Assembly (NCBI GenBank): GCA_018829545.1
Contig: JAHJTX010000165.1
Location: 1-33,051, forward strand
Direction of reading: 5' to 3'
Source of the DNA: Bacteroidota bacterium
GTDB taxonomy: Bacteria > Bacteroidota > Ignavibacteria > Ignavibacteriales > Melioribacteraceae
Length of the DNA: 33,051 bases
The notes under the pieces were generated by a model. That model saw nothing but the letters and a program-made list of their open reading frames with translations. It was not told the origin of the DNA and did no database searches. Both the position numbers and the translations under genes were made by a program. Positions 7,658-15,107 of this stretch are shown piece after piece. Every line of letters begins with the position of its first letter. Within the stretch, counting starts at the first letter, position 1.

Positions 7658-7686
7658 TCACAACTTGTGACTCAATTGATGTGCCA
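7658..7686 (-). promoter_or_regulatory. Sigma-54-like sequence overlapping a 13-nt palindrome upstream of the DUF6600 gene
   Basis: On the minus strand TGGCAC-ATCAA-TTGAG (7686 to 7672) matches the -24 element of sigma-54 promoters perfectly. It misses the conserved GC of the -12 element (TTGAG instead of TTGCA). Just downstream is the perfect inverted repeat TCACAA-C-TTGTGA (7658-7670), which would fall near the transcription start and resembles an operator. The palindrome is seen directly; promoter function is a weak inference because of the -12 mismatch. Confidence 0.35.
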
Positions 7687-7772
7687 TAATTTTTCTTCGA
7701 TTCTAGCTGCTTTTAAATGATAATTCAGAGTAGTGTATAATATTATATACAATAAGTCTCTTAAGGAAGGTC

Positions 7773-7847
7773 ATGTATCTGAATCTAAAACCATTATCAA
7801 ATGGAATGAATCGAACTGATGTGGAAAAAGTAGAGCGATCAGATTGA
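7773..7847 (+). CDS. Possible small ORF, 24 residues
   Basis: An ATG at 7773 is preceded by a strong Shine-Dalgarno run AAGGAAGG (7763-7770), with TATAAT at 7736-7741 upstream. It opens 24 codons, MYLNLKPLSNGMNRTDVEKV then ERSD, and ends at a TGA inside the hairpin at 7832-7854. The product shows no membrane segment or known motif. It lies in a 233-nt interval between two minus-strand genes. The combination of -10-like box, ribosome-binding site and downstream hairpin is suggestive, but there is no good -35 and the reading frame is short enough to be chance. Confidence 0.2.
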   Translation: MYLNLKPLSNGMNRTDVEKVERSD

Positions 7848-7854
7848 TCGCTCT
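7832..7854 (-). terminator. Rho-independent terminator of the hsp20-dnaK-hsp20 operon
   Basis: AGAGCGATC (7832-7840) and GATCGCTCT (7846-7854) form a perfect 9-bp stem with a 5-nt loop. Read on the minus strand the stem is followed by ACTTTTTCC, a usable U run. It lies 17 nt beyond the stop codon of the last operon gene (stop at 7872-7874). Confidence 0.8.
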
Positions 7855-7871
7855 TAAATAATTATTTTGAA

Positions 7872-8267
7872 TTACTTGATTTCTATATTTTTTGGTTTAA
7901 CGCGGTCGTGTTTTGGAAGGATTACGTTTAACTGTCCGGCATCTATTTTAGCTTCGATTTTGGAATCATCAACGCTATCCGAAATTTTGAATTTTCTGTA
8001 GAAATTGCCGGTTTCAGTTTCTTTCAAAATATATTTTTTATTTATTGAATCTTCGAAACTGATTCTGCCCATCAGCACTAAACTTTCATCTTCAATTTTG
8101 ATGCGGATGTCCTCCTTTTTTACGCCGGGCATATTTGCAACCAGCGAGTAGCTATCCTCCGTTTCATAAATGTCCACTAATGGAGCTATCCATGCCTCGG
8201 TTTCAAGGGAGTTTTCCCACGAGTCGTTTTCTTTTACTTCCATTACTTCTTTATTGTTGTCTATCAT
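7872..8267 (-). CDS. Small heat shock protein, Hsp20/alpha-crystallin family
   Basis: A 131-residue ATP-independent holdase chaperone. The alpha-crystallin domain runs from about residue 28 (APLVDIYETEDSYSLVANMPGVKKEDIRIK) to about 122 and has the family landmark MPGVKKEDI and the A-G-Q-L-N-V-I-L version of the GxLxV/I strand. It ends with NIEIK, an IxI-type tail that docks between subunits in oligomers. The short acidic N-terminal arm (~25 residues) suggests smaller oligomers than the IbpA type. It is the last gene of a three-gene operon, 23 nt after dnaK, and is clearly different from the first sHSP of the operon (10270-10704). It probably binds unfolding proteins and passes them to DnaK. 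Confidence 0.93.
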   Translation of the reverse strand: MIDNNKEVMEVKENDSWENSLETEAWIAPLVDIYETEDSYSLVANMPGVKKEDIRIKIEDESLVLMGRISFEDSINKKYILKETETGNFYRKFKISDSVDDSKIEAKIDAGQLNVILPKHDRVKPKNIEIK

Positions 8268-8290
8268 TTTATCCTCTTACTTTTACTTAA

Positions 8291-10219
8291 TTATTTTTCA
8301 TCATCAACAACTTCATAAGATGCATCTTGAACTTCTTGTTCATCTTTTTTGGATGTGCTCTTCTGTTGAGCATCTTTTGGACCAGAACCGGCTTCAGCGC
8401 CTTGCCCCGGTTGTGTATCCTGCTGTTGATAGATTTGCTGAGAAACTTCACTCCATAATTTGGTCAAGTTTTCAGTTGCAGATTTTATTGCATCAGAATC
8501 GTTTGTTTTTAATGCATCTTCAACTTTTTTGACTTCATCTTCAAGTTTAGCTTTAACGTCAGGAGTAATTTTATCTTTCAATTCTTCAATCTGTTTTCTT
8601 GTTTGAAACACTAAATTATCCGCGCTGTTTCTAATTTCAACAGCTTCTTTTTTCTTTTTATCCTCAGCCGCGTTCTCTTTTGCAGCGTTTTTCATTTTAG
8701 TTATTTCATCTTCATTTAATCCGCTTGACGATGTAATTCTGATACTCTGCTCCTTGTTCGTAGCCTTATCTTTAGCAGCAACGTGAAGAATTCCGTTTGC
8801 GTCAATATCAAAAGTAACTTCAATTTGAGGTAGGCCGCGTGGTGCCGGTGGAATTCCATCTAGGTGAAATCTCCCAAGAGTTCTATTATCGGAAGCCATT
8901 GGTCGTTCGCCCTGAAGAATGTGAATTTCTACCGAAGGCTGATTATCAGCTGCAGTTGAGAAAGTTTCACTTTTCTTTGTTGGAATAGTCGTATTAGCGT
9001 CGATCAATCTTGTCATAACGCTTCCAAGTGTTTCAATACCAAGAGAAAGAGGAGTAACGTCAAGCAATAAAACATCTTTTACATCGCCTGCTAACACTCC
9101 GCCCTGAATAGCTGCTCCAATTGCTACAACTTCGTCCGGGTTAACGCCTCTATGTGGTTCCTTTCCAAAAATTTCTTTAACCTTTTCCTGCACTTTAGGA
9201 ATTCTGGTCGATCCACCGACGAGTATAACTTCATCAATTTGAGAAGCCGAAACTCCGGCATCTTTAATTGCAGATAAGCACGGTGCAATTGTTCTTTCTA
9301 TTAAATCTTCCACTAGTTGTTCAAATTTTGCGCGTGATAGATTAATATTCAAATGCTTCGGTCCATCTTGAGTTGCAGTGATGAATGGTAAATTTACATC
9401 TGTGCTCATCGAAGACGAGAGTTCAATTTTAGCTTTTTCGCCAGCTTCTTTTAATCTCTGTAATGCCATCGGGTCTTTTCTTAAATCAATGCCTTCTGTT
9501 TTCTTGAATTCGTCTGCCAAAAAGTCGATTAGTCTTTGATCGAAATCGTCACCGCCAAGATGTGTATCGCCATTTGTAGATTTAACTTCGAAGACACCGT
9601 CGCCTAATTGCAGAATAGAGATGTCAAAAGTACCGCCGCCTAAATCATAAACCGCAACTAGTTCTTCTTTATTCTTCTTATCAAGCCCATAAGCTAAAGC
9701 AGCGGCAGTTGGTTCGTTAATAATTCTCTTAACAGTTAATCCGGCAATTTCGCCGGCGTCTTTTGTAGCCTGTCTCTGAGAGTCATTAAAATATGCGGGA
9801 ACAGTAACCACCGCTTCGGTTACTTCGTGTCCTAAATATTCTTCGGCTGTTTTTTTCATCTTTTGAAGAATCATTGCGCTGATTTCAGGAGGAGAATATA
9901 GTCTGTCGTTTATTTTAACTCTTGCAGAGTTACTGTCGCCTTTAACAACTGCATAAGGTACTTCGCCAATTTCAGACTCAACCTCATTTATGAATCTACC
10001 CATGAAGCGCTTTATTGAAAATACTGTGTTTTGAGGATTTGTGACCGCCTGTCTCTTTGCAGGCTGACCAACTAATCTTTCACCGCTTTTTGTAAATGCG
10101 ACTACAGAGGGAGTTGTTCTTCCTCCCTCTGAGTTCGGTATAACTACCGGCTCATTTCCTTCCATTACGGAAACGCATGAATTTGTAGTTCCTAAGTCAA
10201 TTCCTATAATTTTACCCAT
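8291..10219 (-). CDS. dnaK: Molecular chaperone DnaK (Hsp70)
   Basis: The 642-residue product matches DnaK over its whole length. The nucleotide-binding domain starts [20 protein letters not shown], with phosphate loops [10 protein letters not shown] (near 195) and [10 protein letters not shown] (near 340). The linker [16 protein letters not shown] follows near 390, then the substrate-binding domain and helical lid, then a Gln/Gly/Ser-rich tail ending YEVVDDEK. It is a cytoplasmic ATP-driven foldase/holdase that normally needs DnaJ and GrpE. Neither gene is here: dnaK is instead sandwiched between two hsp20 genes (50 nt from the first, 23 nt to the second) and seems to be expressed from the sigma-54-type promoter upstream of the first. 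A housekeeping dnaK may exist elsewhere, in which case this is a stress paralogue; the window cannot show that. Confidence 0.98.
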   Translation of the reverse strand: MGKIIGIDLGTTNSCVSVMEGNEPVVIPNSEGGRTTPSVVAFTKSGERLVGQPAKRQAVTNPQNTVFSIKRFMGRFINEVESEIGEVPYAVVKGDSNSARVKINDRLYSPPEISAMILQKMKKTAEEYLGHEVTEAVVTVPAYFNDSQRQATKDAGEIAGLTVKRIINEPTAAALAYGLDKKNKEELVAVYDLGGGTFDISILQLGDGVFEVKSTNGDTHLGGDDFDQRLIDFLADEFKKTEGIDLRKDPMALQRLKEAGEKAKIELSSSMSTDVNLPFITATQDGPKHLNINLSRAKFEQLVEDLIERTIAPCLSAIKDAGVSASQIDEVILVGGSTRIPKVQEKVKEIFGKEPHRGVNPDEVVAIGAAIQGGVLAGDVKDVLLLDVTPLSLGIETLGSVMTRLIDANTTIPTKKSETFSTAADNQPSVEIHILQGERPMASDNRTLGRFHLDGIPPAPRGLPQIEVTFDIDANGILHVAAKDKATNKEQSIRITSSSGLNEDEITKMKNAAKENAAEDKKKKEAVEIRNSADNLVFQTRKQIEELKDKITPDVKAKLEDEVKKVEDALKTNDSDAIKSATENLTKLWSEVSQQIYQQQDTQPGQGAEAGSGPKDAQQKSTSKKDEQEVQDASYEVVDDEK

Positions 10220-10269
10220 TTATTTCTCCAATTATTAGCCGGTAATTATAACCGCCTTGTTTTTAATTA

Positions 10270-10704
10270 TTAGTTTAATTTAATTACTTTTTCTATCGGC
10301 TTCTTTGCTTCAACTTTTTTTAGAATTACTTTCAACATGCCGTTATCATATTTTGCCTCAACTTTGTCTGAATCAACTTCATTTGGAAGAGTAAAGCTTC
10401 TTTTGAATGATCCGTAACATCTTTCTGATCTGAAATCGTTTTGATCTTTTTCTTCAACTTCCTTTTTCTTTTCGCCTTCTAAAGTTAAAATATTATCTTG
10501 CAAAGTAATTTTTAGGTCTTCTTTTTTTACACCTGGAATTTCAGCATCAATGTGGATGCTGTCTTCCTTTTCAGAAATGTCTATTTTCGGAAAAAAATTA
10601 AACCTTAGAGCTTGATTAAAACTTGGGAAATCTTCAAAATATCTTAAAAGATTGCTGTGAATATTTTCCATTTCTCTTAGAGGTTCAAATTTGATAAGTG
10701 TCAT
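10270..10704 (-). CDS. Small heat shock protein, Hsp20/alpha-crystallin family
   Basis: A 144-residue sHSP starting MTLIKFEPLREMENIHSNLL, the N-terminal pattern of class A bacterial Hsp20 proteins. Its alpha-crystallin domain (about 38-138) contains PKIDISEKEDSIHIDAEIPG, KKEDLKITL, CYGSFKRSFTLP and YDNGMLKVILKK, and it ends IEKVIKLN, an IxL-type tail. It is the first gene of the hsp20-dnaK-hsp20 operon. AAGGAG stands about 7 nt upstream of the ATG, and a strong -24/-12 promoter lies about 40 nt upstream. It should act as an ATP-independent holdase feeding DnaK. Its lysine/glutamate content and longer N-terminal arm distinguish it from the second sHSP, so the pair may form different or mixed oligomers. 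Confidence 0.95.
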   Translation of the reverse strand: MTLIKFEPLREMENIHSNLLRYFEDFPSFNQALRFNFFPKIDISEKEDSIHIDAEIPGVKKEDLKITLQDNILTLEGEKKKEVEEKDQNDFRSERCYGSFKRSFTLPNEVDSDKVEAKYDNGMLKVILKKVEAKKPIEKVIKLN

Positions 10705-10745
10705 TTTTGTATCTCCTTTTTTATTGTTAATTTTGCTTAGTTAAT

Positions 10746-10761
10746 TGCAAGCATCGTGCCA
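10746..10761 (-). promoter_or_regulatory. Sigma-54 (-24/-12) promoter of the hsp20-dnaK-hsp20 operon
   Basis: On the minus strand TGGCACGATGCTTGCA (10761 to 10746) is a perfect match to the RpoN consensus TGGCACG-N4-TTGCW, with GG and GC in the required 10-nt spacing. Transcription should start near 10735, leaving a leader of about 30 nt that contains AAGGAG before the ATG at 10704. RpoN promoters need an ATP-driven enhancer-binding protein. No CIRCE element (TTAGCACTC-N9-GAGTGCTAA) or sigma-32-like promoter is visible in this interval. Confidence 0.8.
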
Positions 10762-10825
10762 TTTTATGTTTTTTGTTAACTTATTGTAAATCAAGGACTT
10801 AGAAATATTTCAATTTTTAGTTCAT

Positions 10826-10882
10826 TGACATAGAAGCTGACATAATGGCTTGTTTGTGTATTTATGACATGATTTTTGTCAT
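10826..10882. promoter_or_regulatory. Cluster of TGACA half-sites, candidate enhancer-binding sites
   Basis: TGACATA occurs at 10826-10832 and again at 10838-10844 (12-bp period). An inverted pair ATGACA (10864-10869) and TGTCAT (10877-10882), separated by 7 nt, follows. The cluster is roughly 90-147 bp upstream of the predicted sigma-54 start, the normal distance for bacterial enhancer-binding protein sites. The 3' part also lies close to the birA start, so it could equally regulate birA. The repeats are seen directly; the regulator is unknown. Confidence 0.45.
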
Positions 10883-10911
10883 TTCTACTGTTAAAATTTG
10901 TGGAGGATATT

Positions 10912-11682
10912 TTGTTCAAAATTGAAGAATTTGATATTAAACTCGATACCGATGTCATCGGACGTAATTTTTATTACTTTGATGAAATCGATTCAACCAA
11001 CTCATATTTATTAGATGAGAGCAATATCAAAATTAATGGCAGCGTAGTTTTAGCAGAAAATCAGCTTAAAGGAAGAGGCAGACGCGACAGAAATTGGACG
11101 TCAGTTAAGGAACAATCTTTAACTTTTTCCATACTACTCAATAGAAATTTGAACGCAAAAAATATTAACATTCTGAACCTAGGCGCTAGTTTAGCTGTTG
11201 CACAAGCAATTGAAAATCTCTATCAACTAGACGTTGAATTGAAATGGCCAAACGATATACTCGTGGGTGGTAAAAAAGTTGCAGGAATTCTTTTAGATGC
11301 AGTTAGCAAGGGCGATAAAATCGAAAAGGTTGTTGTGGGGTTTGGAATCAACGTAAATCAACCAAATTTTACGGGTAAATTTTTAATACCAGCAACATCA
11401 ATAAAATTGGAATTTAAACGCGATTCAAACCGTGAGAGACTCTTGAGCGAAATCTTAAATTTTTTCGAAAGTATTTTGATTCAGATTGATAAAGACAAAT
11501 CAAAAATATTAAGCGATTGGCGAGCGAGATGCAAAATGATTGGCGAAAAAATTAAGATCACAGATTCAAACGGGGAAAAATTCGGCAAATTTGAAGACAT
11601 TGACGATGAAGGGTTTCTGCTTTTTGAATCAAGAGGCATACTAGAAAAAATACATTTCGGCGACGTGAGCATAAGAAGATAA
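10912..11682 (+). CDS. birA: Biotin--[acetyl-CoA-carboxylase] ligase, no HTH domain
   Basis: I place the start at TTG 10912, 5 nt after a strong GGAGG (10902-10906). A TTG at 10876 gives a longer product but adds residues not expected of the family and has no Shine-Dalgarno. The ~256-residue enzyme makes biotinyl-AMP and transfers biotin to the carrier lysine of AccB. Landmarks are DEIDSTNSYL, the adenylate-binding loop GRGRRDRNW (usually GRGRRGR; here Asp replaces the second-last Gly), LKWPNDILVGGKKVAGILLD and VVVGFGINVNQP, with a small C-terminal beta domain after ~210. It lacks the N-terminal winged helix of E. coli BirA, so it is a group I ligase without repressor function. The cysteine desulfurase gene follows 5 nt later; AccD of the same pathway lies just beyond, on the other strand. 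Confidence 0.9.
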   Translation: MFKIEEFDIKLDTDVIGRNFYYFDEIDSTNSYLLDESNIKINGSVVLAENQLKGRGRRDRNWTSVKEQSLTFSILLNRNLNAKNINILNLGASLAVAQAIENLYQLDVELKWPNDILVGGKKVAGILLDAVSKGDKIEKVVVGFGINVNQPNFTGKFLIPATSIKLEFKRDSNRERLLSEILNFFESILIQIDKDKSKILSDWRARCKMIGEKIKITDSNGEKFGKFEDIDDEGFLLFESRGILEKIHFGDVSIRR

Positions 11683-11687
11683 ACTAT

Positions 11688-12857
11688 ATGAGCATCGCAA
11701 AAGAACATATTTATTTGGATAATGCAGCAACAACAAAAATTCATCCAAAAGTTTTTGAGAAAATGCTGCCTTATTTAAATGAGTTTTTCGGCAATCCATC
11801 TTCGATTCACTCATTCGGCAGAAAAACGCGTGTTGCGCTTGAAGAATCGAGAGAAGTTGTTGCTGATTTTGTTAATGCCGAGCCGAGTGAAATTTATTTT
11901 TGCGGCACTGGCACCGAATCAATCAATTTTATTCTGCATGGAATTTCATTCGCAAGTCAAGCAGAAACAAGCAAGCGCACATTATTTTCTTCATCAATTG
12001 AGCACCACGCAGTATTAGAATCATTTAAATCAATTTGCGAAAATGGTTACACAACTCAATCGGTTTCTGTTAATGATTCATATCAAATTGATTTTGAGGA
12101 GTTGAAACAATTTGTCGATTCGGATGTGCTTCTCGGTTCGATTATGAACGTGAATAACGAAACCGGATCTATTCAACCGATAAATAAAATTGCTGAGTTG
12201 CTAAAAGAGAGCGAAATATTTTTTCATACGGATGCAGTTCAAAGTTTTGGTAAAATTGAAATCGATGTGAAGAAAATAGGTGTTACCGCCCTTTCTGCGT
12301 CGTCACACAAAATTTATGGACCCAAAGGCGTTGGATGTGCATACGTAAAAAGCGGTACGCCGTTATCGCCGCTAATCCACGGGGGCAGTCAAGAAAGGAA
12401 TAGAAGAGGCGGTACGGAAAACATTGCCGGTATTGTTGGTTTTGCCGAAGCGGTTAAAATTGCAAAATCGGAAATGAAACAGAATGAAGAATTCGTATTA
12501 AAATTAAAGCGAAATTTTATTGATGGACTTAATGCTATTGCCGGTAAAAATATTTTAATCAACTCAAAAGAAAATACTTCGCCTTATATTTTGAGTGTTA
12601 CTTTCGATCCGGATTTTTATAAAAACGATGCCGAGTCGATGCTTATGTTTCTTGATATTAACGGAATAGCCGCATCAAACGGAGCTGCGTGTAATTCCGG
12701 TACGATCAAAGCTTCGCACGTAATTCTTGCCGGCGGAAAGAGTGAAAGTTACGCCAACGGAACATTACGTTTTTCATTTGCGCCGTATAATACTGAAGAA
12801 GAAATAACTATTACTTTAGATGTTCTGCAAAAGATGGTAGATAAATTCAGAAAATGA
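11688..12857 (+). CDS. Cysteine desulfurase, NifS/IscS-like
   Basis: A 389-residue PLP-dependent class V aminotransferase-fold enzyme that takes sulfur from L-cysteine as an enzyme persulfide. It supplies Fe-S cluster assembly or tRNA thiolation. The start IYLDNAATTKIHPKV is diagnostic. Further landmarks are the histidine pair IEHHAVLES that stacks on PLP, the aspartate motif HTDAVQSFGK, the PLP lysine K208 in SSHKIYGPKG, RRGGTENIAG, and the catalytic loop with Cys335 in GAACNSG. No IscU, IscA or tRNA thiolase gene is adjacent, so the downstream sulfur acceptor cannot be assigned. It starts 5 nt after birA. Its TGA abuts the stop of the convergent accD with no spacing at all. Confidence 0.93.
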   Translation: MSIAKEHIYLDNAATTKIHPKVFEKMLPYLNEFFGNPSSIHSFGRKTRVALEESREVVADFVNAEPSEIYFCGTGTESINFILHGISFASQAETSKRTLFSSSIEHHAVLESFKSICENGYTTQSVSVNDSYQIDFEELKQFVDSDVLLGSIMNVNNETGSIQPINKIAELLKESEIFFHTDAVQSFGKIEIDVKKIGVTALSASSHKIYGPKGVGCAYVKSGTPLSPLIHGGSQERNRRGGTENIAGIVGFAEAVKIAKSEMKQNEEFVLKLKRNFIDGLNAIAGKNILINSKENTSPYILSVTFDPDFYKNDAESMLMFLDINGIAASNGAACNSGTIKASHVILAGGKSESYANGTLRFSFAPYNTEEEITITLDVLQKMVDKFRK

Positions 12858-13697
12858 TCAAGTTAAATAATCAATCATCGTGCTGATTTTTTCTTTAAGA
12901 TCTTTACGCTCTACGATAAAATCAACAAAACCATGATCTTCTAAAAACTCCGATTTCTGGAAACCTTCCGGTAAATCTTTTCCAATAGTCTCACGAATAA
13001 CACGCGGTCCTGCGAAGCCGATTAGAGCTTTCGGCTCAGCTATATTTACGTCTCCGAGCATGGCGTAGCTCGCGGTTGTTCCGCCGGTAGTTGGGTCTGT
13101 GAGAACTGAAATGTAAGGAATCTTGGCATCAGCTAATCTCGCCAAACGAGAACTGGTTTTAGCCATTTGCATCAAAGAAAAAGCAGCTTCCATCATTCGC
13201 GCGCCGCCGCTTTGGGAAATTATTATCATCGGGATTTTGTCTTCGTAGGCTTTGTCTATTGCGCGGGATAATTTTTCACCGACAACCGAACCCATACTTC
13301 CGCCGATGAATTTAAAATCCATACAGCCAAAAGAAACTCTTTTACCGTCAATTTTTCCCGTTCCGGTTTTCACCGCATCATAAAGTCCGGTTTTCTTAAT
13401 CGTTGAATTGATTCGTTCTTTATAATTTTTTGTGTCAACAAAATTTAAAGGGTCGCCCGATTTCATTTTTCTATCAAGCTCTTTGAATGAGTTTCTATCA
13501 AGCAAAAGCGAAATGTATTCATCACTCCCAATTCTAAAATGATGTTTGCATTTATGGCAAACCCAATGATTCATTTCGAGCTGCTTGTTGTGGATTATTT
13601 CATCACATTGAGAACATTTTACCCATTGCCCGTCTGGCATTTCCCGTTTTTGGCTATCGGGAGATATATTTTGTTTTGATCTTTTAAACCAACCCAT
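12858..13697 (-). CDS. accD: Acetyl-CoA carboxylase carboxyltransferase subunit beta
   Basis: The 279-residue protein has the AccD layout. An N-terminal C4 zinc ribbon has Cys28, Cys31, Cys47 and Cys50 (KCSQCDE ... HWVCHKCKHHFRIG), and a crotonase-like carboxyltransferase domain follows. That domain includes FMDFKFIGGSMGSVVGEK, IIISQSGGARMMEA, LTDPTTGGTTASYAMLGD and IAEPKALIGFAGPRVI. With AccA it transfers carboxyl from carboxybiotin to acetyl-CoA, the committed step of fatty acid synthesis. It is the last gene of the long minus-strand run, 7 nt after the DUF1573 gene. The sequence just before the zinc ribbon (SPDSQKREMPDGQW) fits the usual short leader. BirA, which biotinylates the partner AccB, is encoded about 1.2 kb away on the opposite strand. 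Confidence 0.97.
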   Translation of the reverse strand: MGWFKRSKQNISPDSQKREMPDGQWVKCSQCDEIIHNKQLEMNHWVCHKCKHHFRIGSDEYISLLLDRNSFKELDRKMKSGDPLNFVDTKNYKERINSTIKKTGLYDAVKTGTGKIDGKRVSFGCMDFKFIGGSMGSVVGEKLSRAIDKAYEDKIPMIIISQSGGARMMEAAFSLMQMAKTSSRLARLADAKIPYISVLTDPTTGGTTASYAMLGDVNIAEPKALIGFAGPRVIRETIGKDLPEGFQKSEFLEDHGFVDFIVERKDLKEKISTMIDYLT

Positions 13698-13704
13698 TGA
13701 TTAC

Positions 13705-14427
13705 CTACTTTTCAATATTTACAAAAAGCGTTACTGTTTGAAGTGAGGAAGAAGGATCGTCCGAATCAATTGATACTGTTCTCGTCATCTGACCGACACG
13801 GCCTGAAGTGTCAAGCTTAATTTCCAAATTTGCCGCTTCGTTAGGTTTTATTGTATTAGCGCTAAGCATAGTCGCCGTGCATCCGCATGATGTTTTCACG
13901 TCCTTAATATTCAGATCCGCGTCACCGTTATTTCTAACAGCTATGTGAAGTTCAAGAACCTCACCTTCTTTAACGGTTCCAAAATTATGCTGTGTTTTAG
14001 AAAGCGACATTACCGGCGCAGTTTTTTTAACAGATTGCATAGTACTCTTCGGAAGAACATTTACAATAAAAGCAAATCTTAATTGTGAATTTTCCGGATC
14101 ATTCGAAAAAACATAAACATATTTTTTCTGAATTCCTTCCCTGCCGAATGAATTGAATTCAACTTTTATCTTAGTTGATTCTCCTGGATTGAGTTTATCT
14201 TTTTCCGGCTTAACGGCGGTACACCCGCACGACGCTTTCACTCTGGATATCTCAAGAACGGCGTTGCCCTTATTAAAAATTGTAATATCTTTTGAAAGAA
14301 TTTCGCCTTCGTTCATTTGTCCGAAATCGTAAATCTCTTTTTCCACAAAAATCTTTGGCGCTTTATTTTGAGCTAGAATAAGAACCGTGAATAGAAATAC
14401 GATACCGATTATTAATTTTATTTTCAT
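13705..14427 (-). CDS. Secreted protein with two DUF1573 repeats
   Basis: This 240-residue protein has a signal peptide (MKIKLIIGIVFLFTVLILAQ). Two DUF1573 immunoglobulin-like repeats follow, each with the pattern (Y/N)-F-G, 'G' and S-C-G-C-T-A. The first is IYDFGQMNEGE ... ASCGCTAVKPEKDKLNPGES and the second HNFGTVKEGE ... SCGCTATM. The fold is related to the ASH/PapD-like domains. The conserved CGC motif is a family hallmark whose role (metal, redox or disulfide) is not established. Similar proteins are abundant in Bacteroidota and are taken to be periplasmic or surface proteins. The ATG overlaps the tsaB stop by 4 nt (ATGA), so translation is probably coupled, and accD follows after 7 nt. 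No T9SS tail was seen. Confidence 0.85.
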   Translation of the reverse strand: MKIKLIIGIVFLFTVLILAQNKAPKIFVEKEIYDFGQMNEGEILSKDITIFNKGNAVLEISRVKASCGCTAVKPEKDKLNPGESTKIKVEFNSFGREGIQKKYVYVFSNDPENSQLRFAFIVNVLPKSTMQSVKKTAPVMSLSKTQHNFGTVKEGEVLELHIAVRNNGDADLNIKDVKTSCGCTATMLSANTIKPNEAANLEIKLDTSGRVGQMTRTVSIDSDDPSSSLQTVTLFVNIEK

Positions 14428-15107
14428 TTTTTCACCTTTGCTACAAAATTTTTAAGATAATTTGGCTCTAGATAATCGTAGTCATAAGTTAATAAATCTT
14501 CACCAAAAATATAAGCCCACTTTCCTACGAAGTAAGCGTTGGGCGAAGCAATTGAATTTTCAATATTAACCAAGCTCGAATTACCGAAAATAGTATTTAC
14601 TCCCAAATTGCTTCCAATAATTGAAGATACATTAATTAGTTTAATAGTCGGATTTTTGAGAGAATCACGCTTCGTAATTTTTGAAAAATAAACCTCTTCC
14701 CTATTAACTTTATTTGCGATGATAAAACTTTCTTCCAACCCATTGAATGACCTGATTTGAAACGACATTGCGCCGTAAGTTGAAACGGGAATGAGAGGTA
14801 GACCTTGACCAAGAGCAATACCTTTTGCTGCAGTTAAGCCTATTCTTAATCCGGTAAAAGAACCGGGACCCATAGAAACAGCGATGGATTTTAAATCACT
14901 TACCGCTAAATCAGATTCTTTTAATACGCTATCAATAATAGAAAATATTTTTTCAGAGTGAATGTGTTTCTTTTGGACATTCATCTCGGAGAAAGTATTT
15001 ATGTCGATTAAGACTGCGACACTGCAGAGTTCACCGCTAGTTTCAATCGCTAATATTGGAAATATATTACTTACGCTCTTCAATATTGATTTTTCTTTTG
15101 TAATCAT
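14424..15107 (-). CDS. tsaB: tRNA threonylcarbamoyladenosine biosynthesis protein TsaB
   Basis: The 227-residue protein is the ASKHA-fold partner of TsaD in the complex that adds threonylcarbamoyl to A37 of ANN-decoding tRNAs. Landmarks are PILAIETSGELCSVAVL (ATPase-like N-terminal strand), the HSEKIFSIID segment, and SMGPGSFTGLRIGLTAAKGI, the best conserved TsaB signature. The N-terminus has about 17 residues before the usual start of the family. Either translation begins at ATG 15107 inside tsaE, or at the in-frame TTG 15083; neither has a good Shine-Dalgarno, and overlap with tsaE (15067-15107) suggests coupled translation. It is followed by the DUF1573 gene with a 4-nt overlap. TsaD and TsaC are not in the window. 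Confidence 0.93.
   Translation of the reverse strand: MITKEKSILKSVSNIFPILAIETSGELCSVAVLIDINTFSEMNVQKKHIHSEKIFSIIDSVLKESDLAVSDLKSIAVSMGPGSFTGLRIGLTAAKGIALGQGLPLIPVSTYGAMSFQIRSFNGLEESFIIANKVNREEVYFSKITKRDSLKNPTIKLINVSSIIGSNLGVNTIFGNSSLVNIENSIASPNAYFVGKWAYIFGEDLLTYDYDYLEPNYLKNFVAKVKK

Noticed and set aside
7242-7670. Plus-strand open frame of 142 codons over the DUF6600 gene
   Set aside because: It lies antisense to a gene with a signal peptide and family pattern; its own translation is rich in unlikely residues and has no family likeness or ribosome-binding site.
10705-10911. CIRCE or sigma-32 control of the chaperone operon
   Set aside because: No TTAGCACTC-N9-GAGTGCTAA element and no convincing sigma-32 -35/-10 pair was found; the -24/-12 element explains the region better.
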